Positions 16,801 through 30,054 of a DNA stretch of 64,000 bases are shown in pieces. Both the position numbers and the translations under genes were made by a program. Position 1 is the first letter of the stretch. The number at the start of each line of letters is the position of its first letter. Under the pieces are notes generated by a model. That model ran no database searches and was not told the DNA's origin. It was given only the letters and a program-made list of their open reading frames with translations. The DNA is from Micropterus salmoides. Lineage: Eukaryota > Chordata > Actinopteri > Centrarchiformes > Centrarchidae. The stretch is from assembly GCF_014851395.1 (NCBI RefSeq), contig NW_024040707.1:15588457-15652456 (forward strand), read 5' to 3'.

Positions 16801-18200
16801 CACGTGGAGGGGTGGAGAGGTGGGGGCTGTGTAGGTGGATGGGTAGAAAGATAGAAAGGGATGGGAGGACGGAGATGACAATGGCATCATTTTATAGCCC
16901 ACCTTGGTGACGTAACCTTTAAATTTGCAAAGAAAGATGGGGGTTTCTTCCCTGTCCGTCCAGTTTTACGTCCCGTCCCCCAACCTTATTTCTCTTTCTC
17001 ACTCTCTTAAGTGGCATCCTTTGATGGGCTGTCCCTCTCTCTCATCTTGTCTTCTTAGACAGATGAGTCCTGTCAGCGAAGCCATCACTGCCCAGCTAAA
17101 CATTAATGATTCTCTTGCCTGACAAGTGTTGGCGGAGCAGGAGAGAGGTGAAAGGGGGACGCCTCTGGACAAAACCAGGGTTGAAAAGGAGAAGTGATGG
17201 CTTTATCTGCTTGACAGATTCTCTTTGTCTCTCTGAACTTGTGTATATGTATGTGTGCCATCAGCAGATTCTTGGCTTGACATGACGGTTTTATTGCCCT
17301 GTTTTTCCTCCCCTCTGAGGAGCTGGACCTCTTTGTATTCCCATAGCCCCTCATCCTTCCTACTGACATTCCTTCAAATATCTATGCATGTGTGTGTGTA
17401 TATGCAGGCTTGTGTTTTTATCCATGCAGCTACTTACTTGTAGGCCCACACATGTTTCCTTCATGTGCTCATGTGTGTTTCTTGGAGAGAGCATCCTGGA
17501 CTTTGATGTTGGCAACAGTGATGGTGGTGACGGCGGGTCACAGGGAACAGTCACCCCAGAGGGACGGGTAGTGAGAGGAGAAGAGGATGGAGAGGAGGGG
17601 GAAGCCAAATGTAGGGAAGAGTATGTGGATCAGTTCAGATGTTAAGAATAATACACCACTTTGTGTCACGTTAGGTTTTTCCAAAATGGAACTGATTCGC
17701 CTTTTACTTCTCCATGGTTCTTCTCCATTCCTCCTTGCTACTGATGTCTCTCTTTCCATACTCTTATTGGGCTCTGTCTCCCTCTTGCTCTCCGTGTTGT
17801 CACTCTGGCCTATGGCCTCTTTCCCCATCTCCCTTTTGAATTATTAACTCCCCAGCTCAGGGGAGTGAATGGGTACTGCTGAGTAGACATAGCACAGATC
17901 CGGCGTCACATTGCCCACATTTCGGAAGTCCGTCCATTTAAGGGGATTACATTGCTGGCCCCATTAGCCCCCACCCCATTTTCACTCACACACACTCACA
18001 TTCTACATGTAAACCTGTGCAGACCTTTCAGTTATTATGAATAGCTGATGGTTGGACAGTGAAATAAACAGAGAAGTGGTTATATATGTTCCTGCCAGCA
18101 TTCCTTTACTGTAGAGCTGCAGGCCTCCTGCGGTGAAGCCGCCCACTCTCCTGGCTACTTCTCCCCAGGCAGCCTCTATGTCCTCTGGGTTCCCGGAGCA
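16801..18200. other. gene desert segment between motif copies B and C
   Basis: No coding sequence recognised. Contains C/T-rich and G/A-rich stretches, for example around 17540-17610. Confidence 0.55.
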
Positions 18201-18237
18201 ATGATTAACCCCGGTTCTGATCAATGCTTCTGCTGAC
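18201..18237 (+). promoter_or_regulatory. ATTAACC-N20-TGCTGAC motif pair, copy C
   Basis: ATGATTAACC at 18201-18210 and TGCTGAC at 18231-18237 have the same 10-mer and the same 20-bp gap as copy A, while the spacer sequence is largely different. Confidence 0.3.
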
Positions 18238-18809
18238 TCTGATACATCACTGGAGCCTTGCAGCTGCCATGTAAAGGAAGCGTCAACTCTGCGCTGCTCA
18301 TGACAGAGCATACCCACTCCATCACTTGCATCAGGGCACACACGCACAGATACAAACACACGGGAGTAGTCAAAATAACTATAATTATAATAATAAATAA
18401 AGTGTTCCTGTTATTTTGTCCATCCTCTGCCTATGTGCAATATATTGTAAACTATTGCTGTGTTTAGAACATGGGTGGTTCTGAAAAATGACATTATTTT
18501 AAGTTAAAAAGCACATTTAATCATTATTTTAGGCATTTAAATGTGGCTTGGTTGCTCTGCTGACTCTGGGATTCTGGACAGGTATTGGATATTTTCCTCA
18601 AATGCTTTTTTGTGCATAAGCAGTTTTTTGCAGAGGGACATAAAAGGATGTAAAGAGAATGAGATAAACATAGAAACAGAAGAACAAAATAAAAGGAGGA
18701 ACGACGAGAAAGATTGGCATCGCTTGTCACCCAGTGGTGCTTTACCTCGACAGCAGGGGGAAGCCCTGATTTCCTGAAGATGACAGGAAGCACAATGGCA
18801 GAGTGTTCT

Positions 18810-18842
18810 GTCAGCACATCCTACTCACAGAGCCAGGTTAAT
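18810..18842 (-). promoter_or_regulatory. ATTAACC-N19-TGCTGAC motif pair, copy F (minus strand)
   Basis: On the minus strand ATTAACC (18842-18836) precedes TGCTGAC (18816-18810) by 19 bp. The left part reads GAATCATTAACC on the minus strand, close to the ATCATTAACC of the copy at 47908. Confidence 0.3.
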
Positions 18843-19716
18843 GATTCTGTAGCCACAGCTGAGCTGGAGAGAGGGATGAGCAGAGGGAGGAACAGAGAGG
18901 AAAAATAGGGGGGGGGGGTTGGATTCGGGCTACCGTCATTACAGCTGCATTAGGAATGATGGTGTGTTTTTGTCATTTTAATTACCTTTAATCTGATCTC
19001 TTCATACTCGGGCCGTTTGTTAATGAGGCAGAACAAAAACTACATGTCAGACATGTTTAGCATGCATCCACGCTATCCATCATGCAGCTAACATGGCACA
19101 GTAGGTACTGCGAGGAAAACCCTCGACTTTAATAAGAGTTCTGCGTCTCAGCAGTAAGGTATAAAAGATCAAAGAACTGGTTGAAGAATGACAAACTTTT
19201 TTTAGTTAAAGAAAACAGAAATTTTAAAAGGCAGGTTTCTACAGTGTGAGACCTTTGGAGGTAATAACATATTGTTAGTGTCAATGTTATGGTGACAGTT
19301 TTAGATATTTGCCTGTCTTCAGTATCAGTGTACATGTTTATCCCTCATTTCTTATTATATGGTGTGATACTGCATGTGATAAAAGTAAATGCATTCATAT
19401 TTCACATTCCATTACTATATTTCTGCATTTGTTTATATGTATGTCTTTCTGCTGCTTCTTTCTTTTATTTAATGGATTTCTTTTATGTTGCCCTTTTGAT
19501 AGCTGTACATTTGATATTATTATTTTGTTCTTATCATCTCTTGATAACTTCGATAACAATGTAGCTTCCTTGAACTCTTAAATCTGAATTATTTTAATGG
19601 TGTACAGTAATTGGACATTGTAGAGATATCAGGATAATCTACTGTCAGAGCAGAGAGCGGGGGACTGGGGGGACTGGGAGTACCCCCCCATCTCCATTCC
19701 AGGACTCGGTTAAAGT

Positions 19717-19749
19717 ATTAACCAACTGCTGCTTAACAATATTGCTGAC
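19717..19749 (+). promoter_or_regulatory. ATTAACC-N19-TGCTGAC motif pair, copy D
   Basis: ATTAACC at 19717-19723 and TGCTGAC at 19743-19749, 19 bp apart, with an AT-rich flank (ACAATAT) directly before TGCTGAC as large Maf factors prefer. Confidence 0.3.
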
Positions 19750-19759
19750 TGGTGTGTGG

Positions 19760-22700
19760 AAACAGGAGGGATCAAAGATATCATGTAGAAGAGAAAGACG
19801 CCTTTCACCGGGCCCATACAGACTGTCCACTCCATCTTACCACCCTATTCAGAGCAGCTACCCAGAGCAGCACTAAGACACTCCCATCCTCCCACTCTTC
19901 ACCTCCCTCATTCTACTCTCATTTTTTATTCCTCATCCTTTATTTTAACACTTCCTCTTCCTATTTACCCCCCCCCCCCCCACTCATCATTCCTTAGTGT
20001 ACAAAATATGAAATCATTATTTATTTCCACTACAAATGCATCTGCATTCCCCCCCACACACACCGTGCATTCCATCCCTTCCTTCACTTCTCTGCATCCA
20101 TCTCTTCATCTGTCACCTGGCAGAGTAATCACATCCACATTTGATAAGGCTGGTTAGGTGGGTCATAAAAAGTTTATGCTTGTGATGCCGGAGTCTCATT
20201 TATTATCCCTGCTAATGTAGCAGTTGGGAGTGGGAGGAGGGAAAGAGACAGAAAGAGTTCCAGAGGTTGAGGGAGAGAGAGGCCACCACATTAAGGGATC
20301 ATTACTCCTCTATAGGCTCTGTCCCTAGCTTTCAACTCTAGATAAGTCCTCTTTATGCTTTATGGCCTTGATGAAGCCAGTACTCTCTGTATTTAAGTGT
20401 TCCATAGCCACTAAGAGTTCAAGATGCTTATGGCACAGGAGGTAGTAACTGTTCTCTAACCACAGAACCATTGGCTTAAGCCCTAATGCATGGATCTATT
20501 TCCCTTGCATTTACTTCACCAGTAAATGTGAAAATGTGGCTTTTAATTGACATTGTTTAGTCTTGTACACTAACAAAATGATGTACTAATCTAAAATAGT
20601 AATCAGAACACTTTTTAAAAAAGGACCATAAACATTTGGCATGATTTGGTTAATCACTGATTCTGCACAGTGAGCAGCAGCGTTGTGTGATGACCAACCT
20701 TCATGGCAAACAGTATGTTGATTTCCAAAGAGGAGTAAATGTTTCTGTTTAGAGTCTGTGGCATTTCTGGGCAGGTTTTCACACGACATTACATTACAAG
20801 GCTACACGTGGAACCAGCTATATTTCCCTTTTCTTATTCAACATATATCCAATGGAAATGACAAAACCAACAATGAATTGATCCTACTAACGAGTATTGC
20901 CGGTGCAGCAAAGCCTGACATAGCGTATTCCTCTGTGCCGTAGACCTCCACTGTAGTCCAGATATTTTTACAAACACATTAAAGAGCCACACCGTTGAAC
21001 TGGGTGACATGTTCCATCATTACAATGAACATGGGCCCTGTCGTCTATTTCAATCCAATAAACACCATCATGGTGCTGTAAATACTCAGAAGCGCAACAA
21101 ATACGCCATTAAAAACAATCCCCAACAAATACACTATTTATCCTGGTTTGAGTAACATTTGCTAAAAACTACAGACTACAAATATATAATAACTATTATA
21201 TGTGTGACCCATTTTTAAAGAATTGCATACTCAGTTGTAACCAATACACTTGGGGCTAAGTGCCACATAAAGAACCTAGACAGAGATCACAAAGTATAGA
21301 GAGACGGACAAAAAACTTGTTGTTTTAGTCTTTTCAAGGGGTTTGTTGACAATAACACAAGTATAAAATATTGCCAGACTTATCCTGTAAAGATTAATAA
21401 ACTTGTTCTAATGTTTGAATACTGTTTTGCTTATCATGGATTGCTTCTACAGGCTACAACATTCAAACAATAGACATTGAAATGGAAAAAAAAAGAGCAT
21501 GAGGGGAACGTGCAGATGGGACAGCAAGGGAGTACGGGCATGGTATGAGTGTGTTAGTGTTGGGGGGAGGCTACCCAGAGGCATAGATAGTGATAGATTG
21601 GCCTGGGAGAACTGTGATGCAGATCCACTCATCAAGATTGATGTTCTGCCATTCTGCTTTAAGTGCAATTAAATTGGCCCCTGTGTTAAAAAGCCCAGCT
21701 GATAACGTGGCTGAGGCTGAGATTACGCTACATTTCCCTTGTGCTTTCCTCCACCTGCATCCCTGCCACAGCCACTCAGAGATTTACTTTACATTCTCTG
21801 CCTCTATTGGACGGGAACTTTCCCGGCATCCTGACCTGTTCGTCGGCTCTGATTTACAACTTTATGTACGTCTCGTGTTGTTTTCCATGTAGCCCGCAAA
21901 GTAGTTTTTAAATCAATGCTCCCTAAAAGTTTTAATCACTTTCTGGTTTCTGTCTTACCACAGAATTGACGACTTGTACATTAGTGCATGTTTAATGTGT
22001 AATAATGCACAGTGATTGCAGAGAGGAAGGAAGTTTAATGTCTAACAATTCCAACATAACTCATCTCTGGCGGCCAGGTTGACAAGCTTGTCTATTTAGT
22101 CCTAAAGCAATACTCTGACGTAACGGCAAGGTCACGAGGATATACACTGCTGCTGGTTTTTACTTCTGCTACATTGAGCAGTCAGTGGAGATGTATATAG
22201 TTAGTTTGCCGAACAGTTTTGATCAAACCGTTTCTGTTTACTACACTTTGAAAAATCACTCTCACTTGTCCAGCTGTGTGTACACTTCATAATATACTCA
22301 ATTTTCTGCTAAATGGAAATATTTGCAATAATTCAAATTAAATGTCGATCACAGTCCAATCCATCTCTCTCTCTCCATCTCAGTCTCCACTCTGCTGCGG
22401 GCCTCGCCCACCTCTGTCAGTGTCAAGTTGTTAACCCCGTGTCAACAGTGGCGCAGGGCGTATTTGGACCTGGTTGATGGATGGGTCTTGGTGGACTTGT
22501 CCCACGCAAACATATTCTCAGAGTCAGCTGAGAGAGGTGCAGCGCGTGTGTGTCAACCCCTCCACCCACACACACACATCGAAACACACACACACGCATG
22601 ATCAAGTCCCTGGACTCGGGCAGTATGGTGTCCCTTTCTGTCACCTACTGACATCCACTGTCTCCAGTTTAGACCAAGATGGGTGGAGCTCTGACCCCAT

Positions 22701-25700
22701 TGCCACAACATGAAGGAAAAGATTTTTTTCTCTTCCCGCAAATGGTAAACTTGACCCATGTCCTTCGAATGGGTCCATTACATTTCCTTGTGAGTGCTTG
22801 ACATCCTGTTCCCTTAACAAACCAGTAAAATTAACTTTGCCAGCTCACCCCAAGGGAAACATGTAATAATCAAGGGGAGGACCATTACAAATTAGAATGA
22901 TTGTCTTTTTTTTGTCATTGTCTGAGCAGTCTTTGATATCCCACTCTTCAGATGTTAAAGCCATTATCTGTTTTTTTTTATTTACTTGTCTTAGGAAAAA
23001 TTCATAAGTTTGCTTCAATAGTTAAACACTCAATAGATCTTTTTGGATTCAAACCCTGATTTTGAGCTGCTTTTGTTGATGATGATGAACTTTAAAAATA
23101 TTTAGCAATAACGAATATCTCTTCAGCTTGGAAAGCTTCATCAGACCTGGTGAATAAGAAAACTTGTTTAATTGTCATCATAGGACAAATAATATAATTT
23201 TATCAAATATAATATCAATCTAAAATAATAATAACATTTTAAATAATCCACAGTACTTTGTCTTCTTAAGTTGAATAGTTTTATTTGCTCTCTAAGCACC
23301 TTTGTAACTTAACAAATGTTAAATTTTTTAAATGAGTTATATCAGTTTGACATATCATTTTCCTACAATGAAGACTGATATAAAAAACAGCGGCAACATT
23401 ACAACACTCTGTGCAAGTGAACACATGGTTTGGGGCAGAGATGGCATCAGTACATGACTGATCACTCGTCAATATCACAAGTTCATCCAGCGCCATTAGT
23501 CACTCTGCACAGCTGCTCGCCGTCTCTCTCCTCCACCTCTCATTTTTCTCTTTCTGCCCAACTTTCTCTGTTCTTTTTATACTCCTCTCACCAAACAGGC
23601 CCGGCTTCTGAGGCATTCCTGTCGTGGTTTATGGGGGGTGAAAATAGGCTGAATAAAAAGGACAAGAGGATAGTGCTGTGGCTCATATGTAGGCGGGTGA
23701 GTTTAGTTATATGCCATGTGTTCTCTTTTTGCTTTTTGGAAAGGGGGGGGGGGTCATAATGTGTTGCGTTGTCCACTCTGGCTTAGAGGGTCAGATTAAC
23801 AAGGAGTCCGGATCCCTCTTTGCAGTGGTCCCCTCACAGGGCACAATGACAGGGGCGATCCATCACTTCTGTCTCTAACAGGGTGAGGGTCAGTGGGGGT
23901 GGAGGCTGTGGGGCTGGGCCTGGCTCTGGCTGGCTGATGGAGGGTTGCGGAGAACAGGATGGGGCTGGTTAAACTTTAACCAGCTCTCTTCCTACACACT
24001 GAAGACCACATTCAGTCACCATTCTCTGCTGTGGGAGACTCTGATGTTTCGTCAACCCAAGATCCATGACCCGCCGCCCACTGAGACCCCCTCTCGCCCA
24101 CTCATGGCCCCGCGCCCACCTGCTTCCATATGGATCACTATGGCAGAGAGACAAACTTTTGGCCGTAGCGTGGGAAGAAAGTGACTCTGAGGTCTCCTTT
24201 CCATCTGTACATAGAGCAAGTGGCTATATTAACCCAGCCCTCTGCACGTGCCATACAGCCATCTCATATACTAACCAAGACTTCATATTCAAAACTTTCT
24301 CGCCTCTGTCTGCAGCACTGTCATACCGGTGTTGACACATTTTCACAGCAGATCAATAGCAATAGCCTTCTTTGTGATTGTAGAGGGCCAAGTCCTGAGG
24401 CACACCATGGTTACAGCATGAAAAATGATGGCTGGTCTTTTGATAGTCATTTAATACACAGTTGCACACTTTGATAGAATTTGGCAAAAGCTTCTCCCCG
24501 GTGAGTTAACAATGCGCACTGAAAATCATATTTCCATGGCGGCCCATTCAATCTTACCCCCCTGTTCCAGGAAAAACTGCAGTGACAAATGGGATGTGAG
24601 CACACTTTGGGTCGCTGTGGGTCACATCAGGTGCAGAGCAGGTTGGAGGTGTTAACCCAATGTGTTCCTGTTCACTGGTCCAATCATCTTCATTGATTGA
24701 GCCAATGATCGAGGGGGTCCTACCTTTCTTTACGATGCCAGTGGGAGGAGGTGAAGGCTGAAAGAAGGGGATAAACCATAGGGGAAAATTGCAAATGCAG
24801 AAAAAATACTCAGCAATAATTTTTCTTTGTTTGTGTGAATTTCTATGCACATAACTATATAAACTATATCACAATGCACATTTAGAGACTGAAACTATAA
24901 GTTATAGAATAATACAAAACAAGCAGGCAGAAGCAGTTAGCCTAGTTCATTTAAGACTCCGTATTTGCGCATAATGTCTATAAGAGTGGGAATCATGTGA
25001 CAGCCTGATATATTAATTTGATTTGATGAGACACTGCCCTCCACACACACTTAATAATGCAGTAATTTCTGCCTATTTGACATGGGGAGAGTGAGGGAGT
25101 GACACTCTTAGGGGAAAGGGTGAGGAAGAGATTTGGAAAGTGGTTGAGTGAGGGGGGTGGGGGGAATAAGGTGCTGCTGGGTGGCGGTGAGAGGTTTGAA
25201 GTGAGAAGGAGGGGAGTTGGGGAGCTGTCCATTTGTACAAACCTAAAAATCTGTCATGTGTCGGGTCGCGTTTTCTTCTGCGCAGCGTTGAGGTGGTTTT
25301 GACAGCCGGGACTTTCTTCCCTTCATCCGTGCTGCAAATGACATTACGGAAATTGTGTTTGTGGCGCTGCCTAGGCCATGGACTCCTGGGAAACTGAGAG
25401 GGTCACGGGGGTCAGGCAGAAAGAGAGAAAGAGCGGGAGGGAAAATGAGCAAGGGAAAGAGTGAGAGGGAACCAAGGCAGAATAAACAACAGCTGCACAA
25501 AATGTCATTACAACATAATGAACCTATGTGACAATTTTATTATTGTGAACATTATTCCAAAGCACACATGTGCCATATGTGTTGGCTGTAATTTCTTTTA
25601 ACATCAGCAAAGCTCATTTGGACTGGGATGTGCAGGGATTACTCCTTCCAGCATATATACAGAACTGTGTCTAAGATTTGCTACTTCTAGTTTCTTTGGG

Positions 25701-27030
25701 CAAGCTCAGACTCCTAAATATTTCAGCAGTAGAAATGAACTGCTCTCTCAGGGGGGCAATCCTGCACCTGATTGCCTTGGCCTGCCGTTTATAGCCTGGG
25801 TAGGTCCGGGTCAACCTGGGCCAGGCCATGTTCTCCACCACTGCAGGTCTATACATCCCTAACCTTCACTAACAAGGACCAGGGGAGCAGCAGGACCAAA
25901 GATCCTCTATAAAGCACAATTACAAGCTAAAGGCAGGATTTTGTGCTCTTATATGTGTATGATTTCACCCTTTACAGCTCACAATCAATCTTTAATGAGC
26001 CATTGAATATTAACTGGATTTGTAGGAGCTGAGTGTCAACTCCCATGAGTGTAAGATGGAGGTCCAAGGTTTAGCAGACAGTGAAGATTGAGGAAAGATG
26101 GGGGGGGGGGGGCAAGGAGCATTTGCAAGGTGGGGGATGAGTGTTTTACATGGGGTTTATATGCAAAAAGTGGTTAAAGTTAATTACAATTACAATCATT
26201 CACCATGGGAAGGACAACCAGGGTAATTGTAGTCTCTGTACCCCCGTTGAAGCCACTACAGTATCTGCATTACAAAGGAGCTGGTGCAAGAAGGATGAGG
26301 ACAAAAGTAACGGGATCACAGATCTTGTAGAGTTTAAAATGATCTATAAACCATATATTTATATTTATATTAATATGTAACATCAAAACAATTGTTGATT
26401 AATAGCATCGACCACAACAGAGCCCCTTGTCTGGTCCCTCATGCCGACCTCCACAGGCCTGGAGCACAGCCTGGGTCCGCAGCAGGACAGCAGGACCGGG
26501 GTAACTCCCAGGACTCTAACCCCCCTGCCAGGCAATCTCTTTGTCACTGTGCTGCCTACTAACTGATTAATGGACGTAGTCTTGTGATCAGAAGGCTCGG
26601 ACGTGGCTGAGGTCCTGATCTCTCTGTGTCTGAGAGCTACAGATAGATCTAGCGAACTGAGACGGATTAGGCCTTGATGCTGACACCTATGGAGAGACCT
26701 CTGGGGTGGAGGAGTAGGCCAGGGGGCCCGGGGATAATGGGACCCCTCTCACACCTTTTAAAAGAGAACATGTTTATGGCTACTTAGAGGAAATTGATTT
26801 GATTGTGCCAGAAACGCATGTGTGAACACCCCTGGCACTTTTATTGGCTATTTGTCTTTTAAGTCACAGCTGGAGAAATTTATGCCCACGCTGGGGTTTA
26901 GGAGAGTGGGTGCATGGCTGTGTGTGTTTGTGTGTTTAAGAGAGTAAATATTAATATGTGTGCAAGCGCATACAGGCGTGTGTGTGTGGTACATGAGAGC
27001 AGGTCATGATAAGCGATGCACTGAAGGTGC
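19760..27030. other. gene desert segment
   Basis: No coding sequence or RNA gene recognised. Holds homopolymer runs (C at about 19970-19981, G at about 23743-23753), short CA runs near 22565-22600 and AT-rich DNA. A GGTTAATCAC HNF1-like site at 20648 has no Maf half-site partner. Confidence 0.6.
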
Positions 27031-27034
27031 ACTT

Positions 27035-27290
27035 TAACTATGTGTCAATCATTAAGTATCAGCCCTAATGACTAAAAGTGCATAATGGAGGCCCTGGCGG
27101 AAATAAAACAACAAGATTTGTTGGGGCACATTAATTCTCCGAATTGATGTCAACAGGCAGCTACTTTCCCCCGCCTGTGTTTTCTTGCTCATGCATCTTG
27201 ACTCTATTAAATGACAAATGTCTGAACATGAATTTCAGCTCCTGATTTCATTGGGCCGTCGAAAGATAATAGAGCGTTTCCTTTCTTCCT
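27035..27290. promoter_or_regulatory. candidate conserved non-coding element
   Basis: Complex, repeat-free sequence with TGTCAATCATTAAG (PBX/HOX-like) at about 27043, CCTAATGACTAAAAG, CATTAATTCTCCG and TTGGGCCGTCGAAAGATAA. The motif density resembles developmental enhancers. This is a judgement by appearance and no alignment was possible. Confidence 0.25.
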
Positions 27291-27494
27291 TCAGGGATTT
27301 TAAAGAACTTTTAATTCATAGTATAAAAACGTGAGGGATTATGAATCTATGAACTGCTGATGGACAACATGATCCAGCTCTTTAATACCATACAGTTACT
27401 AGTCATAACAGACAAAATACAAGTCACTCCATCTGTACTCTATTCTCCCCTTAGCTGTTTTCCTACACCTCTCTCTCACCCGATCACTCTACAG

Positions 27495-27620
27495 CAGCGT
27501 TTCTCAACCTTTTTGGGATGGGTGAGAAGCAACATCAACTTGCAACCCCTTGTCACAATTTGCAAATGTCTTATGAGTGATGTTCCCTTCTTGGATGAAG
27601 GCCAGAAGAGGTAAAGCTAT
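27495..27620. mobile_element. hAT-like terminal fragment
   Basis: Begins CAGCGTTTCTCAACCTTTTT, a terminal sequence I recognise from non-autonomous hAT-type elements, followed by degraded TTGCAACCCC and TATGAGTGATGTTC. The right end is not identified. Confidence 0.5.
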
Positions 27621-28329
27621 CCGGTATCCCACAACAAGAACAACACAAAGATATGAGAAAAGCAAGAAAAACACATAATACTGGGATGCATAGTGAAAAG
27701 TATGTTTTAAAGATATCTTGTTAATCAACTCACATTCCCTCAGATTCATCTTACTAGCTCCCAGTTTTGGATGCATTGCTTTACAGTCATTGGGAATACT
27801 GCAAACGAATCCAGTCTTTTTGTTTATTATAATTTTGATATTCTAGTAATTAAGGTCATTCAAATTTTGCTCCGCTGTAAATCATTCTGTATACGAGCCA
27901 GCAGAGGTACATTTATCTCAACTTGTGAAATACTCAGTATGTAGAATAACATAAGAGACTGTACACAGAGCACATCACCTTCTTTTGTAATCAAAGTCAG
28001 GGAGCTTATGTGAAGAGAATGAGGCATGACGGACTGAAAGAGTGAAGATGAAGGAGTATGTTCGCTCTGTCTGAAACGGAAGAAACAAGAGGGAGGGAGA
28101 GCGCCTCAATGCTCAAAACAGTCTGATTTATGCAAATTGAGAAATCTTATCGATTGATAATTGATTTACTTTGATACATGCATCCACAGTTGAAGTAGTA
28201 ATGCGCTGGCGTAGGGCCCTGCCACCTCACAGCTCGCCTGCATTAAGACAAATCAAATTCATCTGTCCGTCCTTTCTCTCTCTGCACTGCCATCCATCAG
28301 CCTCATCGCATCACTACTGACAAAAACCA

Positions 28330-28363
<34 letters not shown>

Positions 28364-28995
28364 CTTAATGTGTGTTTGCGCGAGTGCATGTGTGGATTTA
28401 GTGTGTGAAAATTTGACCTCATCATATGTAACCTCAACCTATCACTGTTTAGGGCACAGCAATCTCACAGCAGATCAACTCAAACATGAATATAATGAGC
28501 ACGCGTAGAAAGGTTATTCACTAAGTCTTTGTGATATAATGTCTTTCAGCAACTTTATTATGGATCTATTTAGTTGCCATTTATTTACATGCAGTATTGA
28601 TTCTATTATCCTGCTGGTAAAAATGGTTCATAGAAGCCTGTGTTCATCTTGATGATGAAGCGTGTTTGTGTGTATGTCTGCGCACTGAAGCTCAAATCTA
28701 TTTAAGCAGTGTATGTTAATGTGTGTGCGTGTGTGCGTGTGTCTGAGAGACAGTTATTTGGCCATCCCCAGGGGGACAGGGCTTCTGCTCCTCTCTCTTA
28801 GGTAATGGAAGCAATGTGTCCATAATCCCAGTGAATGACTAATAAAAGAGAGTAGCGCCTTGGGCCTGTTCCCTGAGCAATATTATGGCTGGGTATTAAA
28901 CTGAGTGCCTGTGTAATACTGTCAAGTCACTGTTTTCTCAAACACATTCCACACGCTTTATTTATTTATCTTTCTTGCATATCTCCGTATTCGCA
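27621..28995. other. gene desert segment
   Basis: No gene recognised. Includes a (TG)n microsatellite at 28331-28362. Confidence 0.6.
28331..28362. repeat. (TG)n microsatellite
   Basis: About 16 uninterrupted TG units. Confidence 0.95.
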
Positions 28996-28999
28996 AATG

Positions 29000-29330
29000 A
29001 AATCGAAAGCGCTCTTTATGAGGGGAGATTGTTCTCATCGGTGTGAGAGCTGTTTATAAAGTCCTGGATGCGTGAATCATCACATCACCGGCGCTGGATC
29101 CATCGAGACACCTGAGGCGCTCGTGAACGCTGCCTTAATGGAAACCAAACGCTGCTTGAATACTAATAAGCCATGACACCATAACCCGCAGCCCTCCACC
29201 CGATACCCCTGTACTCTCTTTAAACGCTCTTTAATGGCCGTGTTAGTGTTATACAAGACGCTCATTAGACACTTTAATTGGTTTGGCCGATGTTGACAGC
29301 CATGTTGATTGGCTGAGCAGGACTACGGAG
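29000..29330. promoter_or_regulatory. candidate conserved non-coding element
   Basis: Complex sequence with CDX/HOX-like TTTATAAAG and TTTATGAGG, ACTAATAAGCC and GATTGGCTGAG. It is free of simple repeats and CpG-richer than its surroundings. Function is inferred from appearance and from the nearby developmental gene. Confidence 0.22.
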
Positions 29331-30054
29331 TTAGCGTGATGGTGTGTGGGGGTCAGTGGTAGGGTGCTGTTGGTGAATAATGTAGTCACAGTGGACCAAG
29401 TGTCCGCGCTGAGGAGCTGATTAGGACAGGCAGTGGGCAGGGGGCTCCCTGTGGCAACATGAGGTCATGCTGTCCTGTTCCTACATAGTGAGGCCTATGA
29501 AAATCAAGGCCAGGAGGGGGGGCAGTGTGTACTAATTAGAGGGAAACAGAATTTTAAAATGATCAGGCTCCAGTTATGTATTGATTATGCCTGTTTTGTG
29601 GGAATGATGTCACTTTGCCTGGATCTGTTGTCATGGCTGATATTGATGATCAGAGAGGTGTGGTATTCTGCTTTCTGACATCAGTGCAATCTGTTCCACT
29701 TGCGTTTATAAACCAAAGTTAAAGGGAAACTCCTTGTCTGATTACAGGTCTTGAATAATACTGTACATGTTACAAAAAATAGTTTTATAAAGCCTTTTGT
29801 GGATTCAGGGGGAGCTGCACAAAGTCTGATAAATTGCCTCATGTGATGTCACTTGAGGCAACATTGGTTGAAGGTGAAGACTAGAGGTGTGGAGTAAAAA
29901 AAACAAAAGTGAGGTTACCAGACCTTGGTATTCCGCTCCTCATCTCTGCTCATGTCTAGCAACTCAAGGCTACTTTGGCTGCTACTAGCATAACAGACCT
30001 GAATCTCTGACCAAAACTGTAAGTGGTCGGGCTGCATTTTGGGTAATGCAGCAC
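29331..30054. other. gene desert segment
   Basis: Nothing recognisable as a gene or repeat, apart from the boundary of the dispersed repeat that follows. Confidence 0.5.

Noticed and set aside
18558..18564. Further TGCTGAC between motif copies C and F
   Set aside because: No ATTAACC-like sequence lies at 10 or 19-20 bp upstream, so it is not counted as a pair.
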